A stretch of 35,730 bases of DNA from a virus: IMG/VR virus record IMGVR_UViG_3300023210_000108, positions 1-35,730 of that record. One strand, 5' to 3'. Each line of letters opens with the position of its first letter. Position 1 is the stretch's first letter. This document shows positions 20,886-30,143 of this stretch, piece after piece. Below the pieces are notes generated by a model. The model was not told the DNA's origin and did no database searches. It saw only the letters and a list, made by a program, of their open reading frames with translations. The translations under genes and the position numbers were made by a program.

Positions 20886-22655
20886 ATGGCAGCGATAGAT
20901 GGAGATGTTTACTGGGGATTTCAACCAGTTGGAGATTCGACAAACATGAAAGGTTCTTTTTTTGATTATAGGGAAAATTACTTAAAAAGTGCAAACGACC
21001 CTTTAAGGTATCAAATACAATGGAAAAAAACAGGATATAATGAGGCTACACCTGCAACTGCTACAGGAGATTTAGTAAATGTAGTTTTTAAAGTTTACAC
21101 TTACGTTGACAGTACATATAAAGAATTAATTGCTACAATAAAAAAGTCTAAAGATATTGCTAATAAGAAATATACTGACAATTCAGTTGCACCATTACAA
21201 AGATTTACAATAGATGTAAGTCAATTAGTTTCTGACCAATTATCTTATAGTTTATGCCCTATAAACAAAGGCACATGGCAAAGTAGTGATTATGGTGGTA
21301 TGAATGGTGGACTTACAATGCAAGATAACTTATTAGGTAATACAACACAGGTTGGTGATGTGGTAAGCAATTATAATGTTTCTAAAAATGGAACATTTAG
21401 AAGATTACAAGTAGAAGCAAGTTTTGAAGTTTTAGATTCTTCAGGTAAAATAGTTGTTGCTACAGATTCTCCTGAAACATCTACAGTTTTAACAATTATA
21501 AACTCAGTTAATCAATTTGAAAAAGATATTCTATATTACTTTCAAACTTTTAATATGGATGATGATAATTATACTACATATCGTTTTTTAAGTAGATGTC
21601 CAAACTTTATTAATGACACTACTCATTCTATTTACAAAAAGCCTGTAAGACAAGAAGATGAGGCTGAGTTTTTACAATTTTATTTAAGAAGTACACATTC
21701 TTATGAAATTAGAGGTGCAGGATTAGATAGTATTGTAGGTAATGTTGGATTATATGTAGAAACATTTTTATCAGATGGTACTGCTGAGAATGATTTTTAC
21801 ATAAGAGATTTTGAAGATAATATAACAACATTTGATAGTGGTGGCTATACAGTTCCAAATGAATATCAAAATAGAAATTTCATACAAAACATATCTCCTT
21901 ATTACATTAATAATACTGCAAGTTTAAAAGCAGGAAAGGTTACACCTGCAACTCCCCCTGCTGCTTCAAATTATCCTTATTGGAGTGCATATACAGGAAA
22001 TAAAATAACGTCTAGCACAGCATTTTACAGAGTTAGTGTTTCTAAGTTTGGTATGTGGTCGCCATACGCAGAAAGAAGACAATCACAATATTATTATTAT
22101 TCTATAGATAGAGAGAGTGTAAAGATACCTTATGGCTTTGTTAGATTCCATTGGTTAAACTCTATGGGAGGAACAGATAGTTATACTGCCAAAAGAGATA
22201 TTGTAGAAGGATTAACAATAGGTAGAGATGTTATTGAGAGAAAAAGTGGTGATAGAACTTGGTATCAAGGGAATAAAGATTCGGCAGGTGATGATGTTGC
22301 TGATACAAGTTATCATTCAGATACAATGAGAGGTGGTGATATATATAAAGGTGGTAGAGAAGTAACTAATGTAAACGCAGAAAGAACACAAAGCGTATAT
22401 ACAGAGCCTTTAAATAAAGATGTTGCAAAGTGGTTAGAAGAGATAATGTTATCTCCAAACGTATGGATAGAGATGGACACAGATGCTACTCAAATGGGTA
22501 ATACTAGAAATCCGTACCTCAGACCATCAGATAAAGAGTATATACCAGTTATCATAACAAATAGTGATATTGAAACTGTTAATCAAGAAAATGGTTTAGT
22601 TAAGTTTAATATAGAATATACATTAGCACATAAAGTAATAACTCAAAGAAACTAA
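20886..22655 (+). CDS. Large hypothetical tail/baseplate protein
   Basis: A 589-residue soluble, beta-rich protein without a recognised family. Tyr/Asn/Thr-rich strands run throughout, with a distinctive YYYYSIDRESVKIPYGFVRF segment near residue 400 and a conserved-looking end (GLVKFNIEYTLAHKVI). It begins with MAAIDGDVYWGFQPVG. The place between chaperone/terminator and tape measure genes points to a distal tail or tail-sheath-like structural subunit (inference). Confidence 0.65.
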   Translation: MAAIDGDVYWGFQPVGDSTNMKGSFFDYRENYLKSANDPLRYQIQWKKTGYNEATPATATGDLVNVVFKVYTYVDSTYKELIATIKKSKDIANKKYTDNSVAPLQRFTIDVSQLVSDQLSYSLCPINKGTWQSSDYGGMNGGLTMQDNLLGNTTQVGDVVSNYNVSKNGTFRRLQVEASFEVLDSSGKIVVATDSPETSTVLTIINSVNQFEKDILYYFQTFNMDDDNYTTYRFLSRCPNFINDTTHSIYKKPVRQEDEAEFLQFYLRSTHSYEIRGAGLDSIVGNVGLYVETFLSDGTAENDFYIRDFEDNITTFDSGGYTVPNEYQNRNFIQNISPYYINNTASLKAGKVTPATPPAASNYPYWSAYTGNKITSSTAFYRVSVSKFGMWSPYAERRQSQYYYYSIDRESVKIPYGFVRFHWLNSMGGTDSYTAKRDIVEGLTIGRDVIERKSGDRTWYQGNKDSAGDDVADTSYHSDTMRGGDIYKGGREVTNVNAERTQSVYTEPLNKDVAKWLEEIMLSPNVWIEMDTDATQMGNTRNPYLRPSDKEYIPVIITNSDIETVNQENGLVKFNIEYTLAHKVITQRN

Positions 22656-22658
22656 TAA

Positions 22659-25439
22659 ATGTCAGTAAAAATTAATATTTTAGATTACGTTTATGATGGA
22701 AGTTCAAATATTGATTGGACTAAAAGCATAGTTGGAGAGTTAGATGTTACAGACCATTCTGACTTCCCATTAGCACTTTCTTTTCAAATATCAGATATAA
22801 AAGATATAACTGCAACAAGTGGTGATTACAGTAAAACATTTAAAGTTCCTGCAACTAAAAATAATAATCAGTTATTAAGAAATTTATATACTGCTAATAT
22901 ATTAAAGTTTGATGTTACAACAGGAGAGAATGTTAATAGTGCTACTGAAAATATGCCTTGTCAGATTCTTGTAGATGAACTTTACTCTACAGTAGGTACA
23001 ATAAAAGTTACTGGAGTTGGAGGTTATGGTGAAAAAGTTTCTTTTTATAACTGTGTTTTTTATGGCAACAATTTAGGATGGGCATTTTCTTTAGACAATC
23101 AGTATATGAATACTATTGATTGGGAAACTTATGGCGATAATTTGGTTTATAAAAAGCCAGATATTATGGCTACTTGGAGTGATGATCATAGTGATTCATC
23201 TACATCTCCAATAGTATATCCAATAACATCTTATGGCGATTTTAATTTTTCTGTTCAAGAACCATACATACAACTATTAGATACATTAGGAGAGCATAAT
23301 TCAAGTCTTAGTCCTTCTACATATACAGGTTATTATGGATATTATGATGATGGGCTTTCTTATGGAACTCCTAAACCATCTCCAGATTGGCGACCAGCAC
23401 TATTTGTAAAAACAACTTTAGAAAAGATATTTAAGAAAGTAGGATATACTATAAGTTCTACTTTTATGGACACAGATATGTTTAAAAAGTTAGTATGGTT
23501 ACTTCCTAATTTTACTTATAACAATCCAAATGATAGATATGATGAGTACGCAGTAGAAACAGAATTTTTAGATGAAACTACACTTGTAGCACCTAGAGTG
23601 CCTTTGACTGGTACTGAAATTTTACCAGAAATAACTGATAATGGAATTACAAGATTTGTAATTAATAATATAAGTGAAGATAATCTTGATTATGTAGCAG
23701 TAGCAGATAATAATTATTTTTATACAGGGGCAGGAAGGGCTGATTTGTCATTAAATACTTCTGCACCAGATAAAAACTTAAAAGTTAATTTAGATGAAAA
23801 TTCAAGATTAAGTGGTGATATTATAACAATAGGAGAGTATGGTTATTATGATTTAAGAATAAGAGGATTACAAGCAAAAGTTGCTAGACTTTATAAAGGG
23901 GGCGCACAAGACCAAAAAGTTTTTTTTGTAAGTGCTGCTATAAATGTTGAAGTTAAAACTGTAGGTCAGTTAAATTGGAATATTGTCGGTCAATTAAAAC
24001 ATGGTTTTGAGCCTTTGACAGAATCAGGAAGTCAAGGTGTAGATGAAAATAATCCTAGTTTTACAGAATATATAAATATAGATGATTTAGTGTTAGAAGG
24101 TGTTTACTTAAATGAAGGCGACCAGATAAAATTATCTAGAGGAATGAAATTAAATGCTTTGAGTTCAATACAAAACTTTTCATTAAATATATTTTGGAAA
24201 ACATCAGGGGCATCTGCTTTTGATGTTGCTTTTGCACCAAACTATGTAGAATATGGTCAGACATACAATTTGAATAATGTTATTAATAAAGATTACAAGC
24301 AAATAGATTTTATTAAGGGTGTTGCTCATGCTTTTAATTTAAAAATTACAACTAATGAAACAAGTAAAATAGTAGAAATAGAGCCTTTTAATAGTTTTTA
24401 CGATTCTTATGCAAATGCTTTAGACTGGACATACAAGTTAGACAGAAGTAAGGAGGTTAACGATAAATGGATGAAAACTAATTTAAAAAACAATTTTATC
24501 TTTAAATATAAGACAGATGACAAAGATGCTACAGTACAATACAGAGCATTAGAATATTTTAAAGGTATAGAAGATGAATATCCATATCAAGAAGATTTAG
24601 GAAGTAACTTTGAAAGAGGAGAGAGTATTTTTGAAAATCCTTTCTTTGCAGGAACATTTAACGCAAAAGACCAAGACACTACTGGGGTAGGAACAAAAGA
24701 CAATCCATTTTCAGGATGTCTATGGCAAGAAAAAGAGGATGATAAAATAACAAGTGCAAATGATGAAGCAAGACCACCAAAGTGTTTTGAGTTTTCACCT
24801 AGACTTTTATATTGGAATAAATATTCTCCTGCTTCACAAGTTGGAGAGAAGACAGCAATAGCACAAACTTGGACTAGCATTTATCAAAACATAACTGCTG
24901 ATGCATCAGGTAGTGGTAACTTATCAAATATATATCCACAAGCGACATCAATAAATAGAGATAAAACCACTCCAGAGATAGCACAAAAGTATGGTTATAG
25001 CGATTCTAGTCCAATATTATCTTATGGTAATGTATGGCATAGAGATTATGATGACAGTACAGGTGAATATACAGACCCTCCTGTAGCAGGAAAAGGATTG
25101 TATGAAGAATATTACAAAAATATGTTTGAGCAATTTAAAAGAAATCCTAGAATTAGAACTGCTTATTTCGATTTAAAAATTACAGATATAATAAACTTAG
25201 ACTTAAGAAAATTAATATATTTAGATGGGGTATACTGGAGGTTAAATAAAGTAAGTGATTATATGCCTAATAACAATAATACAACTAAAGTAGAATTAAT
25301 TGAATGGATTGAAGTTGGTGACTCTGCTGCTAGTATTCCTACATTTGGTTCTTCATCAGGTAGTACAGGGAATGATAGTTCATGGGGTAATTCACCTATA
25401 AGTAAAATTGGTACAGATAATCAAAATAATGGTATTTAA
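22659..25439 (+). CDS. Very large hypothetical tail-tip/baseplate protein
   Basis: A 926-residue protein that starts three bases after the previous gene. The first ~130 residues resemble a beta-rich insertion or hub domain (INILDYVYDGSSNIDWTKSI, ISDIKDITATSGDYSKTFKV). Long Asp/Tyr/Ser-rich regions follow. A low-complexity Ser/Gly/Asn tail (GSSSGSTGNDSSWGNSPISK) closes the protein. No catalytic motif seen. Size and neighbours suit a tail hub or baseplate component, as in Bacteroidota siphoviruses. Confidence 0.65.
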   Translation: MSVKINILDYVYDGSSNIDWTKSIVGELDVTDHSDFPLALSFQISDIKDITATSGDYSKTFKVPATKNNNQLLRNLYTANILKFDVTTGENVNSATENMPCQILVDELYSTVGTIKVTGVGGYGEKVSFYNCVFYGNNLGWAFSLDNQYMNTIDWETYGDNLVYKKPDIMATWSDDHSDSSTSPIVYPITSYGDFNFSVQEPYIQLLDTLGEHNSSLSPSTYTGYYGYYDDGLSYGTPKPSPDWRPALFVKTTLEKIFKKVGYTISSTFMDTDMFKKLVWLLPNFTYNNPNDRYDEYAVETEFLDETTLVAPRVPLTGTEILPEITDNGITRFVINNISEDNLDYVAVADNNYFYTGAGRADLSLNTSAPDKNLKVNLDENSRLSGDIITIGEYGYYDLRIRGLQAKVARLYKGGAQDQKVFFVSAAINVEVKTVGQLNWNIVGQLKHGFEPLTESGSQGVDENNPSFTEYINIDDLVLEGVYLNEGDQIKLSRGMKLNALSSIQNFSLNIFWKTSGASAFDVAFAPNYVEYGQTYNLNNVINKDYKQIDFIKGVAHAFNLKITTNETSKIVEIEPFNSFYDSYANALDWTYKLDRSKEVNDKWMKTNLKNNFIFKYKTDDKDATVQYRALEYFKGIEDEYPYQEDLGSNFERGESIFENPFFAGTFNAKDQDTTGVGTKDNPFSGCLWQEKEDDKITSANDEARPPKCFEFSPRLLYWNKYSPASQVGEKTAIAQTWTSIYQNITADASGSGNLSNIYPQATSINRDKTTPEIAQKYGYSDSSPILSYGNVWHRDYDDSTGEYTDPPVAGKGLYEEYYKNMFEQFKRNPRIRTAYFDLKITDIINLDLRKLIYLDGVYWRLNKVSDYMPNNNNTTKVELIEWIEVGDSAASIPTFGSSSGSTGNDSSWGNSPISKIGTDNQNNGI

Positions 25440-25441
25440 TT

Positions 25442-26167
25442 ATGGCTAGAGAACAACAGATAACAGGTAATGGAATAGCAAATCAAAGTGGATTAGAGAT
25501 ATTTGCTACAACAACTACTTTTAATGGAGAGTTTATGAATTGGGGTGATGCTTTTGCTTATGGCAATCAATTAAATTCTGACCCTGACTACACAACAAAT
25601 GATGTAGAAGATGGTGCTGTAGATGCTTTAGTAAACGCACCTAATACAACTGCAGGTCAATGGATGAGGTATCATAGCGATGCAGGTATTAATTTAAACG
25701 CTGCAGTAGCACCAACAAGTGGTAGTGGTTATTACACTTTTAATGCTAATGGAAATGCAGGTAAACCATCTCATAGTGGTATGTATCAAAAATTAGAATT
25801 AATAAAAGGTGTAGAGTATCAAATAGAATTACGAACTCCTATAAACCCAAATACAGGTACTGTAACTGTAAATACATACACTCCATTTGAAGACACTTTT
25901 ATTTTAACATCAACTGCTTCTATTACTTATCCAGTTATTAGAAGTCATGTAGGATTAGTTACATCATTATTTACAGCAGGTAGTGGTAGAGATGTTATCG
26001 TAATATATTTTCAAACTACTGCAACCTCATCTACAGATGCAACAATAACTAATATATCTATAAAAGAGAAGCAAGATTATTTAACTCCAATATATGCTGA
26101 AGATAGATGGGGCAATAGTCATAAGGTATTAAGAAGAAACTTAGATAATCCAACATTTAATACATAA
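25442..26167 (+). CDS. Hypothetical structural protein with carbohydrate-binding-like strands
   Basis: A 241-residue Thr/Asn/Gly-rich protein. The part ending in DATITNISIKEKQDY matches the 'NVSVKEA/NVSLKEV' end of the jelly-roll region in the two fibre proteins, so residues ~95-215 may be the same carbohydrate-binding-like module. It starts two bases after the previous gene and overlaps the next ATG by one base. Probably a tail-surface component. Confidence 0.6.
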   Translation: MAREQQITGNGIANQSGLEIFATTTTFNGEFMNWGDAFAYGNQLNSDPDYTTNDVEDGAVDALVNAPNTTAGQWMRYHSDAGINLNAAVAPTSGSGYYTFNANGNAGKPSHSGMYQKLELIKGVEYQIELRTPINPNTGTVTVNTYTPFEDTFILTSTASITYPVIRSHVGLVTSLFTAGSGRDVIVIYFQTTATSSTDATITNISIKEKQDYLTPIYAEDRWGNSHKVLRRNLDNPTFNT

Positions 26168-26670
26168 TGATTAAATTTAAACATACAAATATAACATTAA
26201 GAGAGGTTGGTGGATTGCTTAGAGTGAAACTGCAAGATGAGTTAAAAGCACAAAAGCATAATGCTACTGGTAGATTAAGCAGAGGATTAAAGTATAATGT
26301 TATAAAGAGGGGTATGAGTGTACTAAATATAACCTCATCAGTAGATTATTGGAAAGCAGTTAACAATCCTAAATTTGCTAAGAAACCTAACTTTAGTGCA
26401 ATAGTAAAATGGGTAAGAGCAAAAGGACTTCAAATGAGTTCTGCAGAGCCTATATTTAAAAAGTTACAAGGTTTCTATGGTAAGCCTTATGTTTACTGGA
26501 CAGAAGGTAATAATTTAAGAAGAACAAACTTTGCAGGATATGTAGCAAATAAATACAAGAAAGAAGTAGCGAGTAAGTTAGCACCATCTATCGGTGTAGA
26601 TGTGGCTAATATGATAGCAGACCAAATTAAAAAAAATAATCCAAAAACAAATGTTCAAAGAGCATTTTAA
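26167..26670 (+). CDS. Putative tail completion protein (HK97 gp10-like)
   Basis: A 167-residue basic protein. The order TNITLREVGGLLRVKLQDEL, ATGRLSRGLKYNVI, VLNITSSVDYWKAVNN, then basic helices, resembles HK97 gp10-type head-tail joining or tail completion proteins, which start with a helix, a G[RK]L segment and a beta-hairpin. In other siphoviruses this protein comes before the tail tube gene; here it sits just before the tape measure gene. The family call is tentative. Confidence 0.5.
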   Translation: MIKFKHTNITLREVGGLLRVKLQDELKAQKHNATGRLSRGLKYNVIKRGMSVLNITSSVDYWKAVNNPKFAKKPNFSAIVKWVRAKGLQMSSAEPIFKKLQGFYGKPYVYWTEGNNLRRTNFAGYVANKYKKEVASKLAPSIGVDVANMIADQIKKNNPKTNVQRAF

Positions 26671-26682
26671 TATATAATATAT

Positions 26683-29265
26683 ATGACAACAAATACAGAA
26701 AAGATAGTAGTACAGGTAGTCGTACAAGGTGATAAGCAGTTAGGTAATTTAGAGAAAAAAACTAAAAGCACTACTGCTAGTTTTGGTAAAATGACTGCAG
26801 GTATTATAGGTGCTTCAGCAGCGTTTCAACAAATGTCTAAACTTATTAGTGGTGCAATACGAACATTTAAAAGTTTTGAATTTGAAATGGCTAAAGTTAA
26901 AGCGATTACAGGTTCAACAGAAAAAGATTTTAAAAAATTAACTAATACTGCCCAACAATTAGGTCGTACTACATTCTTTACTGCATCACAAGTTGCAGAA
27001 TTACAAGTTGCTTATGGTAAATTAGGATTCTCAACTACTGAAATATTAGCAGCACAAGAAGCAACATTACAGTTGGCAACAGCAACTCAATCCGATTTAG
27101 GAAGAGCAGCAGTTGTAGCAGGTGCAGCAGTTAGAGGTTTTGGATTAGATGCTAGTGAAACACAGCGAGTAGTTGATGTAATGGCAGTAGCATTTACAAG
27201 TTCTGCTTTAGATATAGAGAAATTTCAGACATCTATGACTAAGGTAGCACCTATTGCAGCAGCAGCAAGTATATCTATTGAAGCAACATCGGCAGTTATG
27301 GGTACACTTACAGATGCAGGTATTGAAGCATCTATTGCAGGTACATCATTAAGAAATATATTCTTAAAAATGCAAGACCCAGCATCTGATTTATCTAAGC
27401 ATTTAGGTTTTACTGTAGAAAATACTGCAGATTTAGAAAAAGCATTAACACAACTAAACAATGAAGGGTTATCTAATGCAGAAATGATGGAACTTGTAGA
27501 TTTAAGACAAGTAGCAGCGTTTCAGACTATGATTAATGGTGCTGATAGTGTTTTAGATTTAACTGATGCGTTAGAAGATGCAAATGGAGAAGCACAGAAA
27601 ATGGCTGATATTATGGCTGATACTTTAGAGGGAGATTTGTTAAAAGTTAAGTCTGCTTGGGAAGGTCTTGAAATAGCAATTTTTAGTGGTAGCAGTAACA
27701 TATCTCGTTATCTTAGAACTGTAGTATCTGATTTTACACAATTTCTTAATGTTGTTGTAGCAAATATGCGTACTGAAGAGCAATTAGGTGCAGATTTTTT
27801 AACAGAATCTCTTAAAAACGTAAAAAATGTTCAAGATGAAATAAATGCTTTACAGAAATCAGGCGCACCTGTTGCTAGTAAATCAAGAGCAGAACTATTA
27901 GATATAGAAATAAAAAAACTAGAAAACCTACAATATGCACAAAAATTAGTATTAAAAGACCAAGAAAAAATAGGAGAGGGTATTGGTGCACTAGCAGCAA
28001 AAGGAAGAGAAAACGCTGAAGATTATAAAAAGCAAATAAATGCAAGAAAACTTGCTATAAAAGATTTAGAAGAAATTTTAGAAGGTGAAATAAAAGCAGA
28101 AGGAAATAAAAATGATAGAATACAATTAGAAAAAGACATTCAATCAGAAAAAGACAAAAGAAGAAGAGAAAAAGAAGCAAGAGATAAAGAAATAGAAAAA
28201 GAAAAAGAAGCAAAAAAAATATTAGCAAAAGAACAGCAAAATTATAAAGACAGTCAAAATCAATTTAAAATAGCATTACAAGAAGAATTAAATGCAGATA
28301 AAGAAAACCTAATTAATGGAGAAATAACTCAAGCAGAATATGATTTAAGAGCATTTGAGGCAGAACAAGCACATCTTGAGAACATGAAAAATCTTAATAT
28401 TGCTTATGGAAAAGATATAGCAGATATAAATGGTCAGATACTAGATAATGACTTGAATAGAATTAAAGTTGTTGCTCAAGACCAATTACAAGCATTTAAG
28501 GATGAACAAGCAATAAAACAAAGTCAGTTAGATTTAGCAGTACAAACAGCAGATGCAATTATATCTATAACAACTCAAAACATAGATAGACAAGCACAAA
28601 GAGATACAAAACTTTTAGAAGAAAGGAAAGAAGCAGGATTAATAACTCAAGAAGAATACGAACAAGGAGTTGAGGCTATACAAAGGAAGGCTTTTCAACA
28701 AAAGAAAAAGATGTCTTTATTAGAAATTTTAGTAGATACAGCAGCAGCAGTTGCTAAAATAAAAATTCAAGCAGCGATATTATTAGCGAATCCTTTTACA
28801 GCAGCAGCAGCACCAGCAGCATTAGCACAAATACCTTTTGCAATAGGCGCAGGGATAGTACAAGCAGCAGTAATACAATCACAAAAATATGCTAATGGAG
28901 GTATGATAGAAGAATTTGCTAATGGAGGTATGGTACATGGTAAATCACACGCTAATGGTGGTGAGAAGTTTGCAGTAGGTGGTAGAGTAGTAGAATTAGA
29001 AGGTGGTGAGGCAGTAATAAATAAAAGAAGTACAGCAATGTTTAGAAATCAATTATCAGCAATGAACTCTGCAGGAGGAGGTGTTAAGTTTGCAGATGGT
29101 GGATTACTTAATATGCCTTCATTCTCACAACAACAATTTAATGCACTAGGACAAAATCAAATGATGGGTGCTATGGGAGGTGCTAGTAAAGTAGTAGTAG
29201 TTGAAGCAGATATAACCTCAACACAAAACTCAGTTAGTGTGATAGAATCAGATGCAATAATTTAA
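26683..29265 (+). CDS. Tail tape measure protein
   Basis: An 860-residue protein that sets tail length and helps DNA enter the host. Residues ~55-330 match the TP901-type tape measure core (MAKVKAITGSTEKDFKKLTN, QLGRTTFFTASQVAELQVAY, GTSLRNIFLKMQDPASD). Residues ~370-660 are long charged coiled coils. A hydrophobic stretch follows at ~700-755 (LLANPFTAAAAPAALAQIPF, AIGAGIVQAAVI), then Gly-rich repeats (ANGG, FAVGGRVVELEGGEAVINK) usual at the end of these proteins. It would predict a moderately long tail. Confidence 0.92.
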   Translation: MTTNTEKIVVQVVVQGDKQLGNLEKKTKSTTASFGKMTAGIIGASAAFQQMSKLISGAIRTFKSFEFEMAKVKAITGSTEKDFKKLTNTAQQLGRTTFFTASQVAELQVAYGKLGFSTTEILAAQEATLQLATATQSDLGRAAVVAGAAVRGFGLDASETQRVVDVMAVAFTSSALDIEKFQTSMTKVAPIAAAASISIEATSAVMGTLTDAGIEASIAGTSLRNIFLKMQDPASDLSKHLGFTVENTADLEKALTQLNNEGLSNAEMMELVDLRQVAAFQTMINGADSVLDLTDALEDANGEAQKMADIMADTLEGDLLKVKSAWEGLEIAIFSGSSNISRYLRTVVSDFTQFLNVVVANMRTEEQLGADFLTESLKNVKNVQDEINALQKSGAPVASKSRAELLDIEIKKLENLQYAQKLVLKDQEKIGEGIGALAAKGRENAEDYKKQINARKLAIKDLEEILEGEIKAEGNKNDRIQLEKDIQSEKDKRRREKEARDKEIEKEKEAKKILAKEQQNYKDSQNQFKIALQEELNADKENLINGEITQAEYDLRAFEAEQAHLENMKNLNIAYGKDIADINGQILDNDLNRIKVVAQDQLQAFKDEQAIKQSQLDLAVQTADAIISITTQNIDRQAQRDTKLLEERKEAGLITQEEYEQGVEAIQRKAFQQKKKMSLLEILVDTAAAVAKIKIQAAILLANPFTAAAAPAALAQIPFAIGAGIVQAAVIQSQKYANGGMIEEFANGGMVHGKSHANGGEKFAVGGRVVELEGGEAVINKRSTAMFRNQLSAMNSAGGGVKFADGGLLNMPSFSQQQFNALGQNQMMGAMGGASKVVVVEADITSTQNSVSVIESDAII

Positions 29266-29284
29266 TAATCAAAGAAATAAACAA

Positions 29285-29479
29285 ATGTTTGTTGATAACA
29301 AAACCAAATTAGAAAGGCTAGATATATGTAAAAGTTGTAGTTTTTACCGAAACTTTATGTTACTAAAGAAACCTAAAATAGCAAGAGGTGCAAGATGTGC
29401 TGATTGCAAGTGCTTCCTAGATGCGAAAACATCTTTAACAAAAGAGTTCTTTGGTAAGTGTCCTCAGAATAAATGGTAA
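29285..29479 (+). CDS. Small zinc-ribbon protein
   Basis: A 64-residue basic protein with six Cys: C15-x2-C18 near the start, CADCKC in the middle and CPQ near the end. The paired CxxC knuckles predict a zinc ribbon. Small proteins like this are often encoded right after tape measure genes in Bacteroidota phages (recollection). It could act in nucleic-acid binding or assembly. Confidence 0.65.
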   Translation: MFVDNKTKLERLDICKSCSFYRNFMLLKKPKIARGARCADCKCFLDAKTSLTKEFFGKCPQNKW

Positions 29480-29489
29480 AAAAACATAT

Positions 29490-29783
29490 ATGAATTTCCA
29501 AGAAATCGCTAACAATTACGCAAAGACTAAAAGAAAAATGATGACTGATGCAGTTATCAAAAACAAAAACCACACTAAAAACTTTCCAACGTACCAAGCA
29601 GAATCTTTAGGATTAATGTTTGCAGAGTGGCATTTATTATTCCCACAACACAAACAAGATATGAAGTGTACTTCTTGTAGAGCAGCAGTATGTAAGTTTT
29701 GGGAAAACATGGTAGAAGAGTGGATAGCAATAGAACAAACTCCTAAAAAAAGAAATGGCTCAAAAAAGGCAAAGGCAAAATAA
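29490..29783 (+). CDS. Hypothetical basic protein with paired cysteines
   Basis: A 97-residue protein from the ATG at 29490; an ATG at 29451 lies inside the previous gene and is not preferred. It starts NFQEIANNYAKTKRKMMTDA and contains CTSCRAAVCKFW, a short Cys cluster that may bind zinc, then a basic Lys-rich tail encoded in the overlap with the next gene. No recognised family. Confidence 0.6.
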   Translation: MNFQEIANNYAKTKRKMMTDAVIKNKNHTKNFPTYQAESLGLMFAEWHLLFPQHKQDMKCTSCRAAVCKFWENMVEEWIAIEQTPKKRNGSKKAKAK

Positions 29784-30087
29784 AATAGATGTAGTCAAAG
29801 ACTTCATTGAAATTGCTGGAGAAGGCTTAGAGAAAAGATTTGGCTCTTCACCAACCTGCAAAGATGTTGTAAGGCATTTTGTAGAAAGAGGGATTATTGA
29901 CCCTAAAAGACTTAGAAACTATATGGTTATTGCAGACTTTGATAGAATGTTAGTAGGCAATGAGGGTAGTAGAACTAACACTTGGATGGATTTATCTATT
30001 AAGTACGACATAAGTGAAAGTCAAGCACAGAATATAGTTTACAAGGAGAGAAAGAAGTCTACACCATCTAGTAATATCACATATTAA
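29755..30087 (+). CDS. HTH protein, possible late-gene regulator
   Basis: A 110-residue protein whose residues ~80-105 form an HTH (MDLSIKYDISESQAQNIVYK), preceded by a helical domain (VVKDFIEIAGEGLEKRFGSS, CKDVVRHFVERGIIDPKR). The layout is loosely like Mor/C-type phage activators. It lies immediately upstream of the head-gene promoter at 30131, so activation of head genes is attractive but untested. It overlaps the previous gene by 29 bases. Confidence 0.55.
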   Translation: MAQKRQRQNKIDVVKDFIEIAGEGLEKRFGSSPTCKDVVRHFVERGIIDPKRLRNYMVIADFDRMLVGNEGSRTNTWMDLSIKYDISESQAQNIVYKERKKSTPSSNITY

Positions 30088-30130
30088 AAGTTTTGTACGA
30101 AAATAAGGTAAACTAAGGTTTATTATATTC

Positions 30131-30138
30131 TATTTTTG
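30131..30138 (+). promoter_or_regulatory. Bacteroidota-type promoter of the head genes
   Basis: TATTTTTG matches TAnnTTTG and ends five bases before the ATG at 30144, so the transcript would be nearly leaderless. The TTTTG at 30091-30095 is too far (35 bases) to be its partner. An activator may replace the missing -33 element. Confidence 0.5.
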
Positions 30139-30143
30139 CCTCT

